NCBI GenBank assembly: GCA_039029735.1
Contig: JBCCFL010000017.1
Location: 1-64,000, forward strand
DNA length: 64,000 nt
Reading direction: 5' to 3'
Source of the DNA: CADEDH01 sp039029735
Lineage (GTDB): Bacteria; Actinomycetota; Acidimicrobiia; Acidimicrobiales; SZUA-35
In this document: positions 63,395-64,000 of the stretch, piece after piece
Layout of the letters: the number at the start of each line of letters is the position of its first letter
Position numbering within the stretch: position 1 is the first letter of the stretch
The notes under the pieces: model-generated
The model's input: only the letters and a program-made list of their open reading frames with translations
What the model was told of the DNA's origin: nothing
Databases searched by the model: none
Program-made: the position numbers and the translations under genes

Positions 63395-64000
63395 TCAGGC
63401 TGGACTGAGGAAGACCTCCGCTATCTCGTCGATCATCTCGACGGGATCGTTCCACTTCGGGTCATCCGGCCGAGGATGGTGGAACACGAGATCGGTGAAG
63501 CCCAGCTCCCCGTAGCGGCCCACGTAGTCGCGGAACGCCTCCACGCTGCGGAGGGGCCGGCCGTCGTCGGAGTCGATCATCACGATGCGGTCGATCGTGC
63601 TCGGATCGCGCCCCAGGGCGGCCGCGGCATCGTCCAGACGGGCGACCTGCTCGCTGATGATCCGGTGGGTGGTGGCGGGCTGGCTGTCGGGAGCGGTGGG
63701 CGACCCGTTCGTGATCCAGGCATCAGCCGTCGCCGCGGCCAGGCGGAGCCCTCGGGGGCCTCCGGCCGCCACGGCCAGCGGAAGGCGAGGCTGTTGCACG
63801 CAGCCCGGCAGCATGCGGGCCTCGTCGATCGTGTACCACTGGCCCTGGTGGTTCTGGAGTTCGCCCCGGAGGAGGCCGTCGAGGCAGCCGACGAACTCCT
63901 CCAGCCGATCGATGCGCTCGCGGGGGCTGAGCTCCGCCGCGCCGAAGACCGTGGCGTCGAAGCCGAGACCACCGGCCCCGACGCCGATCGTCAGCCGACC
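63395..64000 (-). CDS. LLM-class flavin-dependent oxidoreductase, truncated by the window edge
   Basis: The C-terminal 201 residues are visible; the frame stays open to the right edge. It has the luciferase-like segments GRLTIGVGAGGLGFDATVFGAAELSPRERIDRLEEFV, LPLAVAAGGPRGLRLAAATADAWITNG and FRDYVGRYGELGFTDLVFHHP. Cofactor FMN or F420. The start lies beyond the window. Confidence 0.88.
   Translation of the reverse strand, partial: GRLTIGVGAGGLGFDATVFGAAELSPRERIDRLEEFVGCLDGLLRGELQNHQGQWYTIDEARMLPGCVQQPRLPLAVAAGGPRGLRLAAATADAWITNGSPTAPDSQPATTHRIISEQVARLDDAAAALGRDPSTIDRIVMIDSDDGRPLRSVEAFRDYVGRYGELGFTDLVFHHPRPDDPKWNDPVEMIDEIAEVFLSPA

Overview
The window is high-GC, gene-dense chromosome from an actinobacterium, most plausibly Acidimicrobiia. 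That placement is an inference from the combination of F420-type luciferase-like oxidoreductases, an actinobacterial tad operon, DUF2087 and DUF1707 proteins, NNG/NNC-biased codons and many apparently leaderless genes. I see no phage, insertion sequence, CRISPR array or rRNA operon. The window cuts through a gene at both ends.

Layout. 1-3.85 kb (minus): a truncated membrane protein, a membrane sensor kinase with a degenerate ATPase domain, and a receiver-cyclase response regulator, all joined by 4-base overlaps. 4.0-7.8 kb (minus): a COG0523 (CobW/ZigA-like) metallochaperone behind a Zur-like palindrome, preceded by a compact RiPP cassette: a small helical protein, a radical SAM/SPASM maturase, and a precursor peptide with a cysteine at every fifth residue over 22 positions (one missing). 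This is the most striking object in the window. 7.8-18.5 kb: LysR regulator, YczE-like membrane protein, Rieske-GltB fusion, shikimate-dehydrogenase-like protein, TauD-type dioxygenase, DUF2087 regulator, PPOX-family protein, a choice-of-anchor-L surface protein, cutA and an ammonium transporter. 18.6-30.3 kb: GGDEF-EAL protein, LemA, HAD hydrolase, Mug-type glycosylase, TTC38-like TPR protein, CAP-domain protein, serine hydrolase, a SulP-STAS-cNMP transporter interrupted by an in-frame TGA, a cNMP-binding protein and an MscS channel.

30.3-38.6 kb (minus): a WXG-like protein, then the tad (Flp-type pilus/secretion) genes tadZ-tadA-tadB-tadC, a 72-residue pilin-like protein, three TadE/TadG-like proteins and a SAF/CpaB-like protein, with a structured leader of about 220 nt before tadZ. 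38.6-54.2 kb: lipoprotein, DMFase-like protein, FAD monooxygenase, EamA transporter with a TetR regulator, potassium channel with DUF1707 partner, F420 oxidoreductase, second SulP transporter, thiol peroxidase, HSL-type esterase and a 1320-residue HyuA-HyuB fusion. 54.2-64 kb: a histidine group (hisE, tRNA-His, hisS), fatty-acid desaturase, RraA-like protein, MFS transporter, a four-rhodanese protein coupled to cysteine dioxygenase, an SDR and a truncated luciferase-like oxidoreductase.

Themes. Cyclic-nucleotide signalling recurs (class III cyclase, GGDEF-EAL, two cNMP-binding proteins). The histidyl-tRNA synthetase looks like the alpha-proteobacterial type, and the adjacent tRNA-His lacks an encoded G-1 and carries A73, which matches that synthetase type. 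At least twelve genes have a TANNNT hexamer 6-8 bases before the start codon and no Shine-Dalgarno sequence, suggesting leaderless transcription; two divergent pairs appear to share one CTAG palindrome for both -10 elements.
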